Of a DNA stretch of 39,808 nt, positions 32,297 to 39,808 are shown piece after piece; the stretch's first letter is position 1; the number at the start of each line of letters is the position of its first letter. Position numbers and translations under genes: made by a program. This stretch comes from Clostridiales bacterium. GTDB taxonomy: Bacteria; Bacillota; Limnochordia; Darwinibacteriales; B1SED10-159. Below the pieces are notes generated by a model, which saw only the letters and a list, made by a program, of their open reading frames with translations, was not told where the DNA came from and made no database searches. The DNA is taken from contig PUOC01000166.1 of the NCBI GenBank assembly GCA_003551965.1, forward strand, positions 1-39,808. Direction: 5' to 3'.

Positions 32297-34207
32297 TTAC
32301 CGATCCAGCCAATAGGTTGAAGGGTAGTGTGAGCCAGTGAAAATCGTGTCCCATACCCAAAAGCCTTCTTCAGGGAAGTTTCGCAGGTCCTCATTGACAA
32401 TCAAAGGCTTAGGTGCTTCACCCACCGTACCAATTGCCCAGAGATTCTCTGCCTGCGCTTGCACGATCTTTTTGCCCAATTCTATGCGACGCTCCTCATC
32501 CGGTGCGCCCAGCATATCGTCCCACCAACCATACAGCTCTTTGATGTGTTCCGGGGGTTCCTCGCCTTCGGCACCGTCCGTTTGGAACCAAGTACCCCAC
32601 AGCGGCCAAATCGTCCTTTCCCATCCAGGAGGCATAGGAATAAAGAACTGTGCATTGGTGGGGAACAAGATATCCGTTGCCTTATCACCATGCCAGACAT
32701 TGGCGTCTAGCATGTTCGCTGGTGCACGCTCACCCATCAATTCGCCAGAAATGGAACGGCTGCGGGCGTCGATGCCCACTTCTTGCAGATGCTGGATGAT
32801 CAGCTCGACAACAGGTGCCTTTGGGGTTTCATAGTCATAGTATTCTACGGTGAACATGAAGCGTTCGCCGTCGGGGCGAAGACGAAAACCTTCGCTATCG
32901 TATTCGTCTAAACCGGCTTCATCCAGTAATTCATTGGCCCGCTCGGGGTCGTACTCAATGAATGCTGTCTCAAATTCTGGTTCATAGTATTGGCTGGTAT
33001 CCAATACGGTGTACTGCCGGGGTACTCCCTGCCCGAAATAGACCACTTCATTGATCTCATCTCTGTCAATGGCCTGGGAAATGGCCTGGCGAACCCGTTT
33101 ATCTTGAAAAAGCTCACGCAGGGCCAAGTCTTCATGGGTCTGGTTAACCATCAGGATCACTTCCGAACCCATGCCACTTTCCCACAGCAGTGTCCTGTAT
33201 CCGCCTTCATCCTCATAGCTCCGATACATCGGATAATTCCGCAGGTCGGTGCCGTAGCCGACAAAATCCACCGCCCCACTCATGATCATGCCCTGGATAA
33301 CCTCCAGGTCAGATACGATCTGCGTGTCGATGCGATCGATGTAGGGCAGCTGGTTTCCTTCAGTATCGACTTTCCAGAAATATGGATTGCGTTCAAATTG
33401 ACGTCTCTCTGCGGTCTTTCCAACGATCATGTAAGGTCCGACGGTCGGCAGGTCCAACGCAACGGGCATACCGAAGACAACATCCGCCTTAGCCCAGAAG
33501 TAGTCATACCATAGCTCGTAGCCTTCCTCCCGGGCAGCTTCCAATAGCTCTTCCTCCGACACATAATCAATGTGAAACTGTGTCAGATAGTGCTTCGGAC
33601 GTACATGGAAGTTGCCATGCACGAGATAGTTCAAAAAGAAAGGATGCGGTGCAGCAAATTTGAACTCCACTGTATAATCATCTACTTTGGTCACTTCAAC
33701 GGTTTCTCCGTCTCTTCGGAATTGATGGCCCACAACCGGTGTCAAATCTTCGTTGAGAAGCATGTCCTCGTACCAGAACATGATGTCATCCGCTGTATAG
33801 GGCTCTCCGTCGGACCATCTCAGGCCCTCGCGGAGATGGAAGGTAAAGGTGGTTGCATCTTCGGAAACTTCTATATCCCGAGCCAGGTGGGGGTACAGCT
33901 CATGGGTTTCCGGATGCGGCTGCACCAGCCCGGCATAGAACGGCATCAGCAGATAGTCGTCGCCGATGCCCTCCGGCGCTGTTGTTGTAGTGCGAATCGT
34001 ACCCCCGTATTCGCCGATACCGTCATACCCTTCTACAACCAATGGTTCCACAGGAAGGCGCTCGTCGACCTGCGGAAGCTCCCCAGCTTCAACCATTTCT
34101 GTCAGCATAGGAGCTTCGCCATAGTCCTGGGCTGCAGTCATACCACTGAATAATACCAAGGCCAACACCACAAAAAGCATGAAATACCTGTTCTCCAAAA
34201 GCTGCAT
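32297..34207 (-). CDS. ABC transporter family 5 extracellular solute-binding protein
   Basis: Substrate-binding protein of the oligopeptide/dipeptide class (SBP_bac_5), which in related families also binds oligosaccharides. The 636-residue protein starts with a hydrophobic signal peptide (FMLFVVLALVLFSGMTAAQ) with a type I cleavage site and no lipobox cysteine. The family body is clear: PHLARDIEVSEDATTFTFHLREGLRWSDGEPYTADD is its classic strand-helix region, quoted only in parts, then VGPYMIVG, RNPYFWKVD, and DKRVRQAISQAIDRDEI. ATG at 34207 has AAGGAGG before it. No permease or ATPase gene is adjacent, so it is an orphan, placed unusually between rpmH and the origin. Confidence 0.9.
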   Translation of the reverse strand: MQLLENRYFMLFVVLALVLFSGMTAAQDYGEAPMLTEMVEAGELPQVDERLPVEPLVVEGYDGIGEYGGTIRTTTTAPEGIGDDYLLMPFYAGLVQPHPETHELYPHLARDIEVSEDATTFTFHLREGLRWSDGEPYTADDIMFWYEDMLLNEDLTPVVGHQFRRDGETVEVTKVDDYTVEFKFAAPHPFFLNYLVHGNFHVRPKHYLTQFHIDYVSEEELLEAAREEGYELWYDYFWAKADVVFGMPVALDLPTVGPYMIVGKTAERRQFERNPYFWKVDTEGNQLPYIDRIDTQIVSDLEVIQGMIMSGAVDFVGYGTDLRNYPMYRSYEDEGGYRTLLWESGMGSEVILMVNQTHEDLALRELFQDKRVRQAISQAIDRDEINEVVYFGQGVPRQYTVLDTSQYYEPEFETAFIEYDPERANELLDEAGLDEYDSEGFRLRPDGERFMFTVEYYDYETPKAPVVELIIQHLQEVGIDARSRSISGELMGERAPANMLDANVWHGDKATDILFPTNAQFFIPMPPGWERTIWPLWGTWFQTDGAEGEEPPEHIKELYGWWDDMLGAPDEERRIELGKKIVQAQAENLWAIGTVGEAPKPLIVNEDLRNFPEEGFWVWDTIFTGSHYPSTYWLDR

Positions 34208-34365
34208 GGAAAAGGACCCTCCTTGAGATATTGTATGTCTGTGTGCACGGCCCAACGAGTCAGCATTTGGATCTTCTATCCGCCGAATCACCCCCAAAAA
34301 GGCTGCTTCATTTGCAGATTACACCAAACTCCTTTGTGTCCGTTCCATAACAGGAACTTAATACC

Positions 34366-34394
34366 ATTTTACCTTTTTCTATCGCTCTGCGCAA
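34366..34394 (-). promoter_or_regulatory. Possible promoter of the solute-binding protein gene
   Basis: TTGCGC (34394-34389) and TAAAAT (34371-34366) on the minus strand, spaced 17. The -35 is weak. It implies a leader of about 150 bases. Confidence 0.3.
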
Positions 34395-34949
34395 CCCGTT
34401 TTCTGATTCATAACGCATCCGTACCATACACAAACACCGCAGTCCCCCATGCTTGCTGCTTGACTTCCCGCCTGTCCGAAACCTGTTTGAAACCGGATAG
34501 CTGACCGAGCGACATCCAGATGCCGCCGTTTCAGGCAACCTTGTCAAGCAAAAAGTTATCCACAAACCCCACAGTATTTGCTCCACAGTTCTGTTGATAA
34601 ACCAGAACCCGTCTGCTACAATGACAAGAGTCCCCTATTTGCGGCGCTTTTTTGTCCACAAAGCCGGGGATGGACTGTGGATAAGATCGTTTGTTCGCAT
34701 TGTGTGGATAGTGAACCGTAGACCATTTTCCCTTTTGCCAGTCGCACCGCTTTGAACAGGGGTTTTCTTCTCCAACCTTTCTGCCCGCTTCTTGTGGATA
34801 ACTTTGTGGATGGATTAAATTTTTCTCTGGATAATCTGTTTTTCCACCGCACTCCACCAAATTGTGGATAACCTGTTTGTTTTGTGGATAAGTCCTCCCT
34901 TGACCCCGTATCACAGGATCGTCCAAAACTCAATTCTGTGAACAAACCG

Positions 34950-34978
34950 TGGACAACCATTCACATCGACACTATGTT
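34950..34978 (+). promoter_or_regulatory. Probable dnaA promoter
   Basis: TGGACA (34950-34955) and TATGTT (34973-34978), spaced 17 bases, about 100 bases before the dnaA start. A perfect DnaA box lies in the leader at 35022-35030. Confidence 0.5.
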
Positions 34979-35078
34979 CTGTGGAGGGTCAGTGCATGGC
35001 GCCATCAGAGTAGAAGGATCCTGTGGATAAGTACAGAATGAAACTATATTGGATTTGGACCGTTTTAGGAGGATATGT

Positions 35079-36437
35079 ATGACAGATCTAGACTTAACTT
35101 GGAAGCAAGTGCTAGACATGATGGCTTCGGAGATGGCTAAGTCGTCTTTCGACAGCTGGTTGAGCCAGACAAAAGCCAGCTACCACGAGGGAAATACCAT
35201 ATACATTGAAGTTCCCAATGAGTTCACCCGCGACTGGGTAGAGGCCCGCTATGCCGTCGCCCTGCGTAAGACACTGCGTCACATCACCGATCAAGACTGG
35301 GAACTCCGCTTTATTCTGCCTGGCGGCCGCAGCGGAGAATCTCTGGCCAAGAGAACCCGTAAATCAAGTCCTTCTGCACCAGAAAAAGAGGCTGCCGGCC
35401 AAGGTTTTTCATCCAGTCAGCTCAATCCCAAATATACATTTGATACCTTTGTGGTGGGGTCGAGTAATCGATTTGCCCATGCGGCCTCGCGCGCTGTTGC
35501 CGATTCACCGGCCAACTCATACAATCCGCTCTTTCTGTATGGCGGTGTTGGACTGGGAAAGACCCATCTTATGCATGCCATTGGCCATCGGGCACTGGAT
35601 AACGAACCAGACACCAATGTCATGTACGTGACAAGCGAAACGTTCACCAACGACCTTATTCACGCCATTGGGAAAAAGTCCATGGTAGACTTTCGGAATA
35701 AATACCGCAGTGTCGATATTCTGCTGATCGACGATATTCAATTCGTGGCCGGCAAAGAATCCACCCAAGAAGAATTCTTTCATACCTTCAATGCCTTGTA
35801 CGAAGCGAACAAACAGCTGATTATTTCTTCCGATCGTCCTCCAAAGGAAATTCCCACACTTGAAGAACGACTTCGGAGCCGCTTTGAATGGGGTTTGACC
35901 ACCGATATACAGGCACCGGACTTGGAAACCCGCATCGCGATATTGCAGAGGAAGGCGTACTCAGAAGGTGTTACCATAGACGACGAGGTCCTTACCTATA
36001 TTGCACGACACATTCAAAGCAATATCCGCGAGCTAGAAGGCGCTTTCATACGAGTGATTGCCTACGCCAATTTAAACGACGCACCACTGCACATGGAAAC
36101 CACAGCCAGCGCTCTCAAGGACATGCTGCCTTCCCAAAGCCAGAAGCCCGTGACCATTGAACGTATTCAAAAAGCTGTGGCAGACCATTTTGGGATCCGA
36201 GTCACCGACATGAAATCGAAAAAAAGGACCCGCAGCATTGCTTTCCCTCGACAGGTGGCCATGTACTTAAGTCGCGACTTGACCGAATCATCCCTTCCGG
36301 GGATTGGCGAAGAATTTGGCGGCCGCGACCACACCACTGTAATTCACGCCTGTGATAAGGTTCAAAAAGACATGACAAAGGATCCCAGTCTGCAATCGAC
36401 AATTAAGGACATCGTAGAAGTTATACAAAGGGGATAG
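35079..36437 (+). CDS. dnaA: Chromosomal replication initiator protein DnaA
   Basis: Binds DnaA boxes, forms an ATP-dependent filament and opens the origin. The 452-residue protein has domain I (1-80), a short linker, AAA+ domain with Walker A GGVGLGKT at 155-162 and Walker B LLIDDIQF, and domain IV ending with the DNA-binding signature GGRDHTTVIHACDKV. The ATG at 35079 follows AGGAGG by six bases; an in-frame upstream extension to 35049 lacks a ribosome site. Flanked by box clusters on both sides. Confidence 0.99.
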   Translation: MTDLDLTWKQVLDMMASEMAKSSFDSWLSQTKASYHEGNTIYIEVPNEFTRDWVEARYAVALRKTLRHITDQDWELRFILPGGRSGESLAKRTRKSSPSAPEKEAAGQGFSSSQLNPKYTFDTFVVGSSNRFAHAASRAVADSPANSYNPLFLYGGVGLGKTHLMHAIGHRALDNEPDTNVMYVTSETFTNDLIHAIGKKSMVDFRNKYRSVDILLIDDIQFVAGKESTQEEFFHTFNALYEANKQLIISSDRPPKEIPTLEERLRSRFEWGLTTDIQAPDLETRIAILQRKAYSEGVTIDDEVLTYIARHIQSNIRELEGAFIRVIAYANLNDAPLHMETTASALKDMLPSQSQKPVTIERIQKAVADHFGIRVTDMKSKKRTRSIAFPRQVAMYLSRDLTESSLPGIGEEFGGRDHTTVIHACDKVQKDMTKDPSLQSTIKDIVEVIQRG

Positions 36438-36501
36438 CCTGTTCCTTTCCTGTTGATTGGCTGTGAATGCAAATGATTCCCGAGCTTTTCATTGTGAATA
36501 C

Positions 36502-36640
36502 TGTGGATAACCTAGGACAACTATCAACACCTTGTCCCTTGTGGATAACTGTTGACCATCCTGCGTCAGACCGGTTATCCACAAATCCACAGGCACTACT
36601 AATACGACTACTATATTATACTCATATTAACACTACCAAC
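36502..36640. other. oriC: oriC, right part: DnaA boxes and unwinding element
   Basis: Perfect DnaA boxes at 36502-36510 and 36540-36548 (minus) and 36575-36583 (plus). A degenerate box AAATCCACA at 36583-36591 follows in tandem. Next comes a run of DnaA-trios and then an AT-rich stretch (36614-36638), the likely first-melted site, all in the dnaA-dnaN gap as in Bacillus subtilis incC. Confidence 0.93.
36596..36613. promoter_or_regulatory. DnaA-trio array of the origin unwinding element
   Basis: Plus strand CTACTAATACGACTACTA reads on the complement, 3' to 5', as GAT GAT TAT GCT GAT GAT: four exact DnaA-trios and two variants, beginning a few bases after a GC-containing spacer beside the last DnaA boxes. 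This resembles the Bacillus subtilis basal unwinding system. Confidence 0.8.
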
Positions 36641-36677
36641 CCCGTACTTCGCATATTCTTCCACAGGAGGTATTTTT

Positions 36678-37778
36678 ATGCATTTTTCGTGTAGTAAGGA
36701 CCAATTGCTTCATGGAATAGCCCTAGTAGAAAAGGCAGTGGCGTCTACGGATACCATCACTGTTATCAAGGGCATTCACATCGAAACAGAAGAAAACAGC
36801 ATTGTCCTTACCAGCACCAATCTTGAACTGGGTATTCAGACCCATGTGGCGTGTCAGGTTTTCAAGGCAGGTTCTCTGGTGCTAAACGGCAAATTACTGG
36901 CATCTATTGTGCGCAAGCTTCCCGATGACACTGTCATCTTTCAACTGAAGGAAAACAGTGATCAGATGGATATTACAGCTGGGAGCGTAGAATTTTCCAT
37001 CCACTCGCTGACAGATGATGAGTTTCCCAGTATTCCAACATATGACAGGCACTTGTTTTCTCTGCCTGCACTAACCCTGCAGACGATGATACGCAACACG
37101 GTTTTTGCCACTGCTCAGGACGAAACGCGTCCTTATTTGGGAGGTGTTTACATGGAGCTGGAGCATTCGTCGCTTATTTTCGCCGCTACAGACTCTAATC
37201 GCTTGGCCCGTTATGAGACAGTCTTGGATAGTGGGCCGGAGGAAGAAAAAGCCATTATCCCGGCGAAAACGATGACAGAGCTAAACCGCAGCCTTCCGGC
37301 GGAAAAGGACAAAGACGTTGCCTGTTATAAAGCCAAGAATCAGCTTGTCTTCTCCTTCAACAACACTCTGTTCGTGACAAGATTGATTGAAGGACAGTTT
37401 CCCAATTACCGATCGGTGATTCCGGGACAGCAGCCCATCAGCATCACCGTAAAAAAACAGCTTCTGCTAGCAGCCGTCGACAGAGCTTCGTTAATTGACA
37501 CCAGAGGATCGCAGCCGATTGTGTTGGAAGTGTCCGACGGTGTGCTAGAGGTAAAGACTCCCTCTTCTGAGATGGGTTATGCGTATGAACAGCTCAATGT
37601 AGAGCACTCCGGTGAAAACGGACAGGCTGCTTTCTCGCCTAGATTTATCATGGATATGCTGCGAGCTTCCGATGCAGAAGACGTGACCTTAGAGTTCAAT
37701 GCAGAATTAAGACCCGCTGCACTACGGCCGGCCAACAGCAGCGAACACCTGTATGTGTTAATGCCCGTACGAATCTGA
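36678..37778 (+). CDS. dnaN: DNA polymerase III beta sliding clamp
   Basis: Ring-shaped processivity clamp for DNA polymerase. The 366-residue length and three-fold repeated fold are standard. Family marks include VEKAVASTDTITVIKGIHIE near residue 17 (in parts), GVYMELEHSSLIFAATDSNRLA near 158 and the C-terminal YVLMPVRI. The AGGAGG site is 8 bases before the ATG. Directly after oriC. Confidence 0.98.
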   Translation: MHFSCSKDQLLHGIALVEKAVASTDTITVIKGIHIETEENSIVLTSTNLELGIQTHVACQVFKAGSLVLNGKLLASIVRKLPDDTVIFQLKENSDQMDITAGSVEFSIHSLTDDEFPSIPTYDRHLFSLPALTLQTMIRNTVFATAQDETRPYLGGVYMELEHSSLIFAATDSNRLARYETVLDSGPEEEKAIIPAKTMTELNRSLPAEKDKDVACYKAKNQLVFSFNNTLFVTRLIEGQFPNYRSVIPGQQPISITVKKQLLLAAVDRASLIDTRGSQPIVLEVSDGVLEVKTPSSEMGYAYEQLNVEHSGENGQAAFSPRFIMDMLRASDAEDVTLEFNAELRPAALRPANSSEHLYVLMPVRI

Positions 37779-37799
37779 GTTTCTGTCAGGAGGTTGCCT

Positions 37800-38015
37800 A
37801 TGCAAGAAGTAGTTATTTACAGCGAAGGGATATTACTGGCGCAGTTCTTGAAATGGGCAAACATCACTGCTTCCGGAGGCGAAAGCAAAGAACGGATTCT
37901 CAATGGTGACGTGTCGGTAAACAATGAACGCGAAAGAAGACGGGGACGCCAACTAGTCCCCGGTGACATTGTGACTATTGATGGGTGTTCCTATAAAATC
38001 GTGAAGGGATCTTGA
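37800..38015 (+). CDS. yaaA: S4-domain RNA-binding protein YaaA (RlbA)
   Basis: A 71-residue protein with a single S4 RNA-binding domain (LAQFLKWANITASGGESK, then VNNERERRRGRQLVPGD). In Bacillus it binds 23S rRNA during 50S assembly. The ATG at 37800 is chosen for AGGAGG six bases before it. It lies between dnaN and recF, its conserved place. Confidence 0.95.
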   Translation: MQEVVIYSEGILLAQFLKWANITASGGESKERILNGDVSVNNERERRRGRQLVPGDIVTIDGCSYKIVKGS

Positions 38016-38021
38016 CCGCGA

Positions 38022-39146
38022 ATGTGGATTAAACGGCTGTTTCTGCGGGGGTTTCGCAATTACGAACAGCTTTCGCTGGACCTAAAATCCGGATTTAACA
38101 TCTTCGTAGGCGATAATGCCCAGGGAAAGACAAACCTGTTGGAAGCAATGTACGTTTTGTCTGTGGGCCGTTCCTTTCGTGCCCAAAGGGATCAGGAGTT
38201 GATCATGGCAGGGAAAGGCGCAGCCCAACTGGCTGCCATTGTCCACCGGGACGCCGACATTCGGCTTGATGTCAGAATTGCGGAGGATTCCCCAAAGAAA
38301 CTGCTGCTGAATAGCAAAAATACCACTTCAAGATACTTTTCCGGCAAACTGAATGTAGTTTTATTTACTCCCGACGATCTTCAGCTGGTTAAGGGTTCGC
38401 CAGCAGGAAGAAGGCGCTTCCTTGACGAAGAAATAAGTCAGGTGAGTGCGGTCTATTCCGGACTGGTAAGCCAATACCAGACGATTCTCCACCAGCGCAA
38501 TCGCATCCTAAAGGATGCCGCTGCCGGCAAGCGGGATAGAAGCCTGTTGGAAGTATTTGATCAACAGTTAGTGAGCGTTGGCAGTCGCATTATGGCCAAA
38601 CGATCCGATGCCGTTCACAAGCTCAGTCTTCTCAGCCGGCTTATGCACAGGAAGATAACCGATGGTGAAGAGGAGTTTATTCTCGAATATGTGCCGTTTT
38701 TTTCGAAACAGTGTTCAACAAAACCAACAGTGCTATCTCTAGAATCCCTGCAGGAAAGCTTTTCGCATGCACTAGAAGACAATCGGGAACTTGAGTTGAA
38801 ACGAGGTTATTCCTTAGTAGGACCGCAGAGAGATGACTTGATCTTTTTCATAGACGGCCTTGACGCGCGTACATACGGTAGTCAGGGGCAGCAGCGCACA
38901 GCTGTGCTGTCGTGCCGTATGGCTGAAATGCAGTTCATGCGCTCAGAAACTGGCAGTTATCCTGTGGTGCTTCTCGACGATGTCATGTCCGAGTTGGACT
39001 ACAAAAGACGCCAATTTTTGATGAATATATTGAGTGACAACGTCCAAACAGTTATAACAACCACAAACTTAAGAAGTTTTGACGCAAGTATGCGCAGCAG
39101 TTCGCAGGTCCTAAGAATATACCGTGGAACTGTCCAGGCTGAATAG
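38022..39146 (+). CDS. recF: DNA replication and repair protein RecF
   Basis: SMC-like ATPase that helps load RecA at gaps with RecOR. The 374-residue protein has Walker A GDNAQGKT at 30-37, the ABC signature segment SQGQQRTAVLS near 287 and Walker B VVLLDDVMSELD. The start is six bases after the yaaA stop. Confidence 0.98.
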   Translation: MWIKRLFLRGFRNYEQLSLDLKSGFNIFVGDNAQGKTNLLEAMYVLSVGRSFRAQRDQELIMAGKGAAQLAAIVHRDADIRLDVRIAEDSPKKLLLNSKNTTSRYFSGKLNVVLFTPDDLQLVKGSPAGRRRFLDEEISQVSAVYSGLVSQYQTILHQRNRILKDAAAGKRDRSLLEVFDQQLVSVGSRIMAKRSDAVHKLSLLSRLMHRKITDGEEEFILEYVPFFSKQCSTKPTVLSLESLQESFSHALEDNRELELKRGYSLVGPQRDDLIFFIDGLDARTYGSQGQQRTAVLSCRMAEMQFMRSETGSYPVVLLDDVMSELDYKRRQFLMNILSDNVQTVITTTNLRSFDASMRSSSQVLRIYRGTVQAE

Positions 39147-39160
39147 GAAGAAGGTGGGCC

Positions 39161-39430
39161 ATGTTTCTGCATCTAGGAGGAGAAGTGGTAATTCCTGTTA
39201 GAAACATCGTAGCAATCATTGATCTGGAAGCAAAAAGCAACTCGGAAAGCACGCAAGAATTTTTGTCGGTGGCGGATGACGAGGGATTTGTGGTACACTT
39301 AGGGGAGAGCCCGAACTCCTTTGTGGTTACGTCAGAGAAGGTATATCTGTCACCGATTTCGGCTTTGACGCTTCGGAAGAGGGCAATGGAGTATTCCATG
39401 GATAAAAATCTTGTCAAGGCCTATGGTTGA
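39161..39430 (+). CDS. remB: RemB/YaaB family extracellular matrix regulator (DUF370)
   Basis: Small DUF370 protein; in Bacillus subtilis RemB (YaaB) is encoded at this position between recF and gyrB, and it relates to the DNA-binding matrix regulator RemA. The 89-residue protein begins MFLHLGGEVVIPVRNIVAIID and has SFVVTSEKVYLSPISALTLRKR. The function in this organism is not known. Confidence 0.9.
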   Translation: MFLHLGGEVVIPVRNIVAIIDLEAKSNSESTQEFLSVADDEGFVVHLGESPNSFVVTSEKVYLSPISALTLRKRAMEYSMDKNLVKAYG

Positions 39431-39461
39431 TGTCGCAATACATCGGTAGAAGAAATCGGGA

Positions 39462-39486
39462 AAACCGTGATCCTGTATCACGGTTT
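39462..39486 (+). terminator. Hairpin between remB and gyrB
   Basis: Perfect 10-bp stem AAACCGTGAT/ATCACGGTTT with loop CCTGT. The T residues belong to the stem and no further T run follows, so it may be a weak terminator or a processing/stability hairpin. Confidence 0.45.
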
Positions 39487-39511
39487 CCATGTGTGTAAGG
39501 AGTAGAGCGCG

Positions 39512-39808
39512 GTGGATCAAATTAGAGACAATGCAGCCTATACGGCGGATCAAATTCAAGTGTTGGAAGGATTGGAGGCCGTGCGCCGCCGTCCTGGCAT
39601 GTATATCGGCAGTACTGACAGCCGAGGACTTCATCATCTCTTTGTTGAAGTAGTGGACAACAGCATTGATGAAGCCATGAATGGAGTTTGTGATACCATA
39701 AAGGTGCAGGCCTTTGCGGATGGTTCCCTATCCGTTGAGGACAACGGCCGCGGCATACCAGTCGGGGTTCATGCAAAGACTGGGAAGTCAGCGTTGGAAA
39801 CGGTGCTG
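39512..39808 (+). CDS. gyrB: DNA gyrase subunit B, N-terminal part (cut by window edge)
   Basis: ATPase subunit of gyrase. The 99 codons present show [20 protein letters not shown] and MYIGST, the GHKL ATP-site asparagine and acidic residues in [13 protein letters not shown], and [13 protein letters not shown]. The start is GTG at 39512 with AAGGAG before it. The rest of the ATPase and TOPRIM domains are beyond the window. Confidence 0.97.
   Translation, partial: MDQIRDNAAYTADQIQVLEGLEAVRRRPGMYIGSTDSRGLHHLFVEVVDNSIDEAMNGVCDTIKVQAFADGSLSVEDNGRGIPVGVHAKTGKSALETVL

Larger units (their letters stand above)
34208..35078. other. oriC: oriC, left part: DnaA-box cluster upstream of dnaA
   Basis: 871 bases without a gene. 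Perfect DnaA boxes (TTATCCACA or its complement) are at 34556-34564 (plus), and on the minus strand at 34676-34684, 34793-34801, 34863-34871, 34883-34891 and 35022-35030. Near-perfect boxes with one mismatch are at 34592-34600, 34652-34660, 34703-34711 and 34826-34834. Five of six perfect boxes share one orientation. The last box lies between the probable dnaA promoter and the dnaA start, as needed for autoregulation. 34208-34550 holds no boxes. Confidence 0.95.

Noticed and set aside
39462-39486. Strong rho-independent terminator before gyrB
   Set aside because: The stem is good but no T run follows outside it, so it is listed only as a hairpin of low confidence.
1-39808. rRNA, tRNA, CRISPR, insertion sequences or prophage genes
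   Set aside because: None of their hallmarks was seen on either strand.

Overview
This window is the chromosomal replication-origin region of a Gram-positive bacterium of the phylum Bacillota. The order rpmH - rnpA - yidD - yidC - jag - mnmE - mnmG - rsmG - noc - parA - parB on the minus strand and dnaA - dnaN - yaaA - recF - remB - gyrB on the plus strand is the classic origin layout of this phylum. RemB, Noc, LipM, the split glycine dehydrogenase GcvPA/GcvPB, YybS, DUF951 and a short YidC without signal peptide all fit. Composition is near 50-55% GC, and GTG and TTG starts are frequent. An anaerobic lineage outside Bacilli, for example Limnochordia-like or deep Clostridia, seems likely, but genus cannot be read from the sequence.

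Layout. 1-829 (minus): 5' part of D-Ala-D-Ala ligase and RidA. 954-4166 (plus): Leloir operon galE - 28-codon ORF - galT - galK, closed by a terminator. 4230-9871 (minus): Lon-family protease, L9, YybS, then the S6-SSB-S18 operon with a consensus promoter inside the end of ychF. 9977-11939: QueT-like membrane protein, DUF951 (minus) and a secreted parvulin. 11986-18942 (minus): a lipoylation and glycine-cleavage block, gcvT-gcvH-gcvPA-gcvPB followed by two radical SAM genes and lipM. 19257-20750: CDF metal exporter (plus) and a membrane-anchored TPR protein (minus). 20751-23609: chromosome segregation block parB, parA, noc with parS and a Noc-binding site. 23700-31712 (minus): rsmG, two tandem mnmG genes, mnmE, jag, yidC, yidD, rnpA, rpmH. 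31713-34207: an orphan ABC solute-binding protein inserted between rpmH and the origin. 34208-36677: bipartite oriC with DnaA-box clusters on both sides of dnaA and an unwinding element before dnaN. 36678-39808 (plus): dnaN, yaaA, recF, remB, gyrB (cut by the window end).

How the genes work together. DnaA binds the two box clusters and opens the AT-rich element beside the DnaA-trio; DnaN, RecF and GyrB serve replication. ParA/ParB with parS segregate the origin, and Noc protects the nucleoid from division. The mnmE/mnmG/rsmG genes modify tRNA and rRNA; rnpA, yidC, yidD and jag serve RNA processing and membrane insertion. In the glycine block, GcvH must carry lipoate: LipM would attach octanoate, and the two adjacent radical SAM proteins probably insert sulfur as a LipS1/LipS2-type lipoyl synthase in place of LipA.

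The most noteworthy points are the LipM plus two-radical-SAM lipoylation cluster, the tandem divergent mnmG paralogues, a Noc with its exact specificity residues whose own gene carries a perfect Noc-binding site, a DnaA-box pair about 15 kb from dnaA, and the solute-binding protein gene between rpmH and oriC. No rRNA, tRNA, CRISPR array, insertion sequence or prophage was seen.
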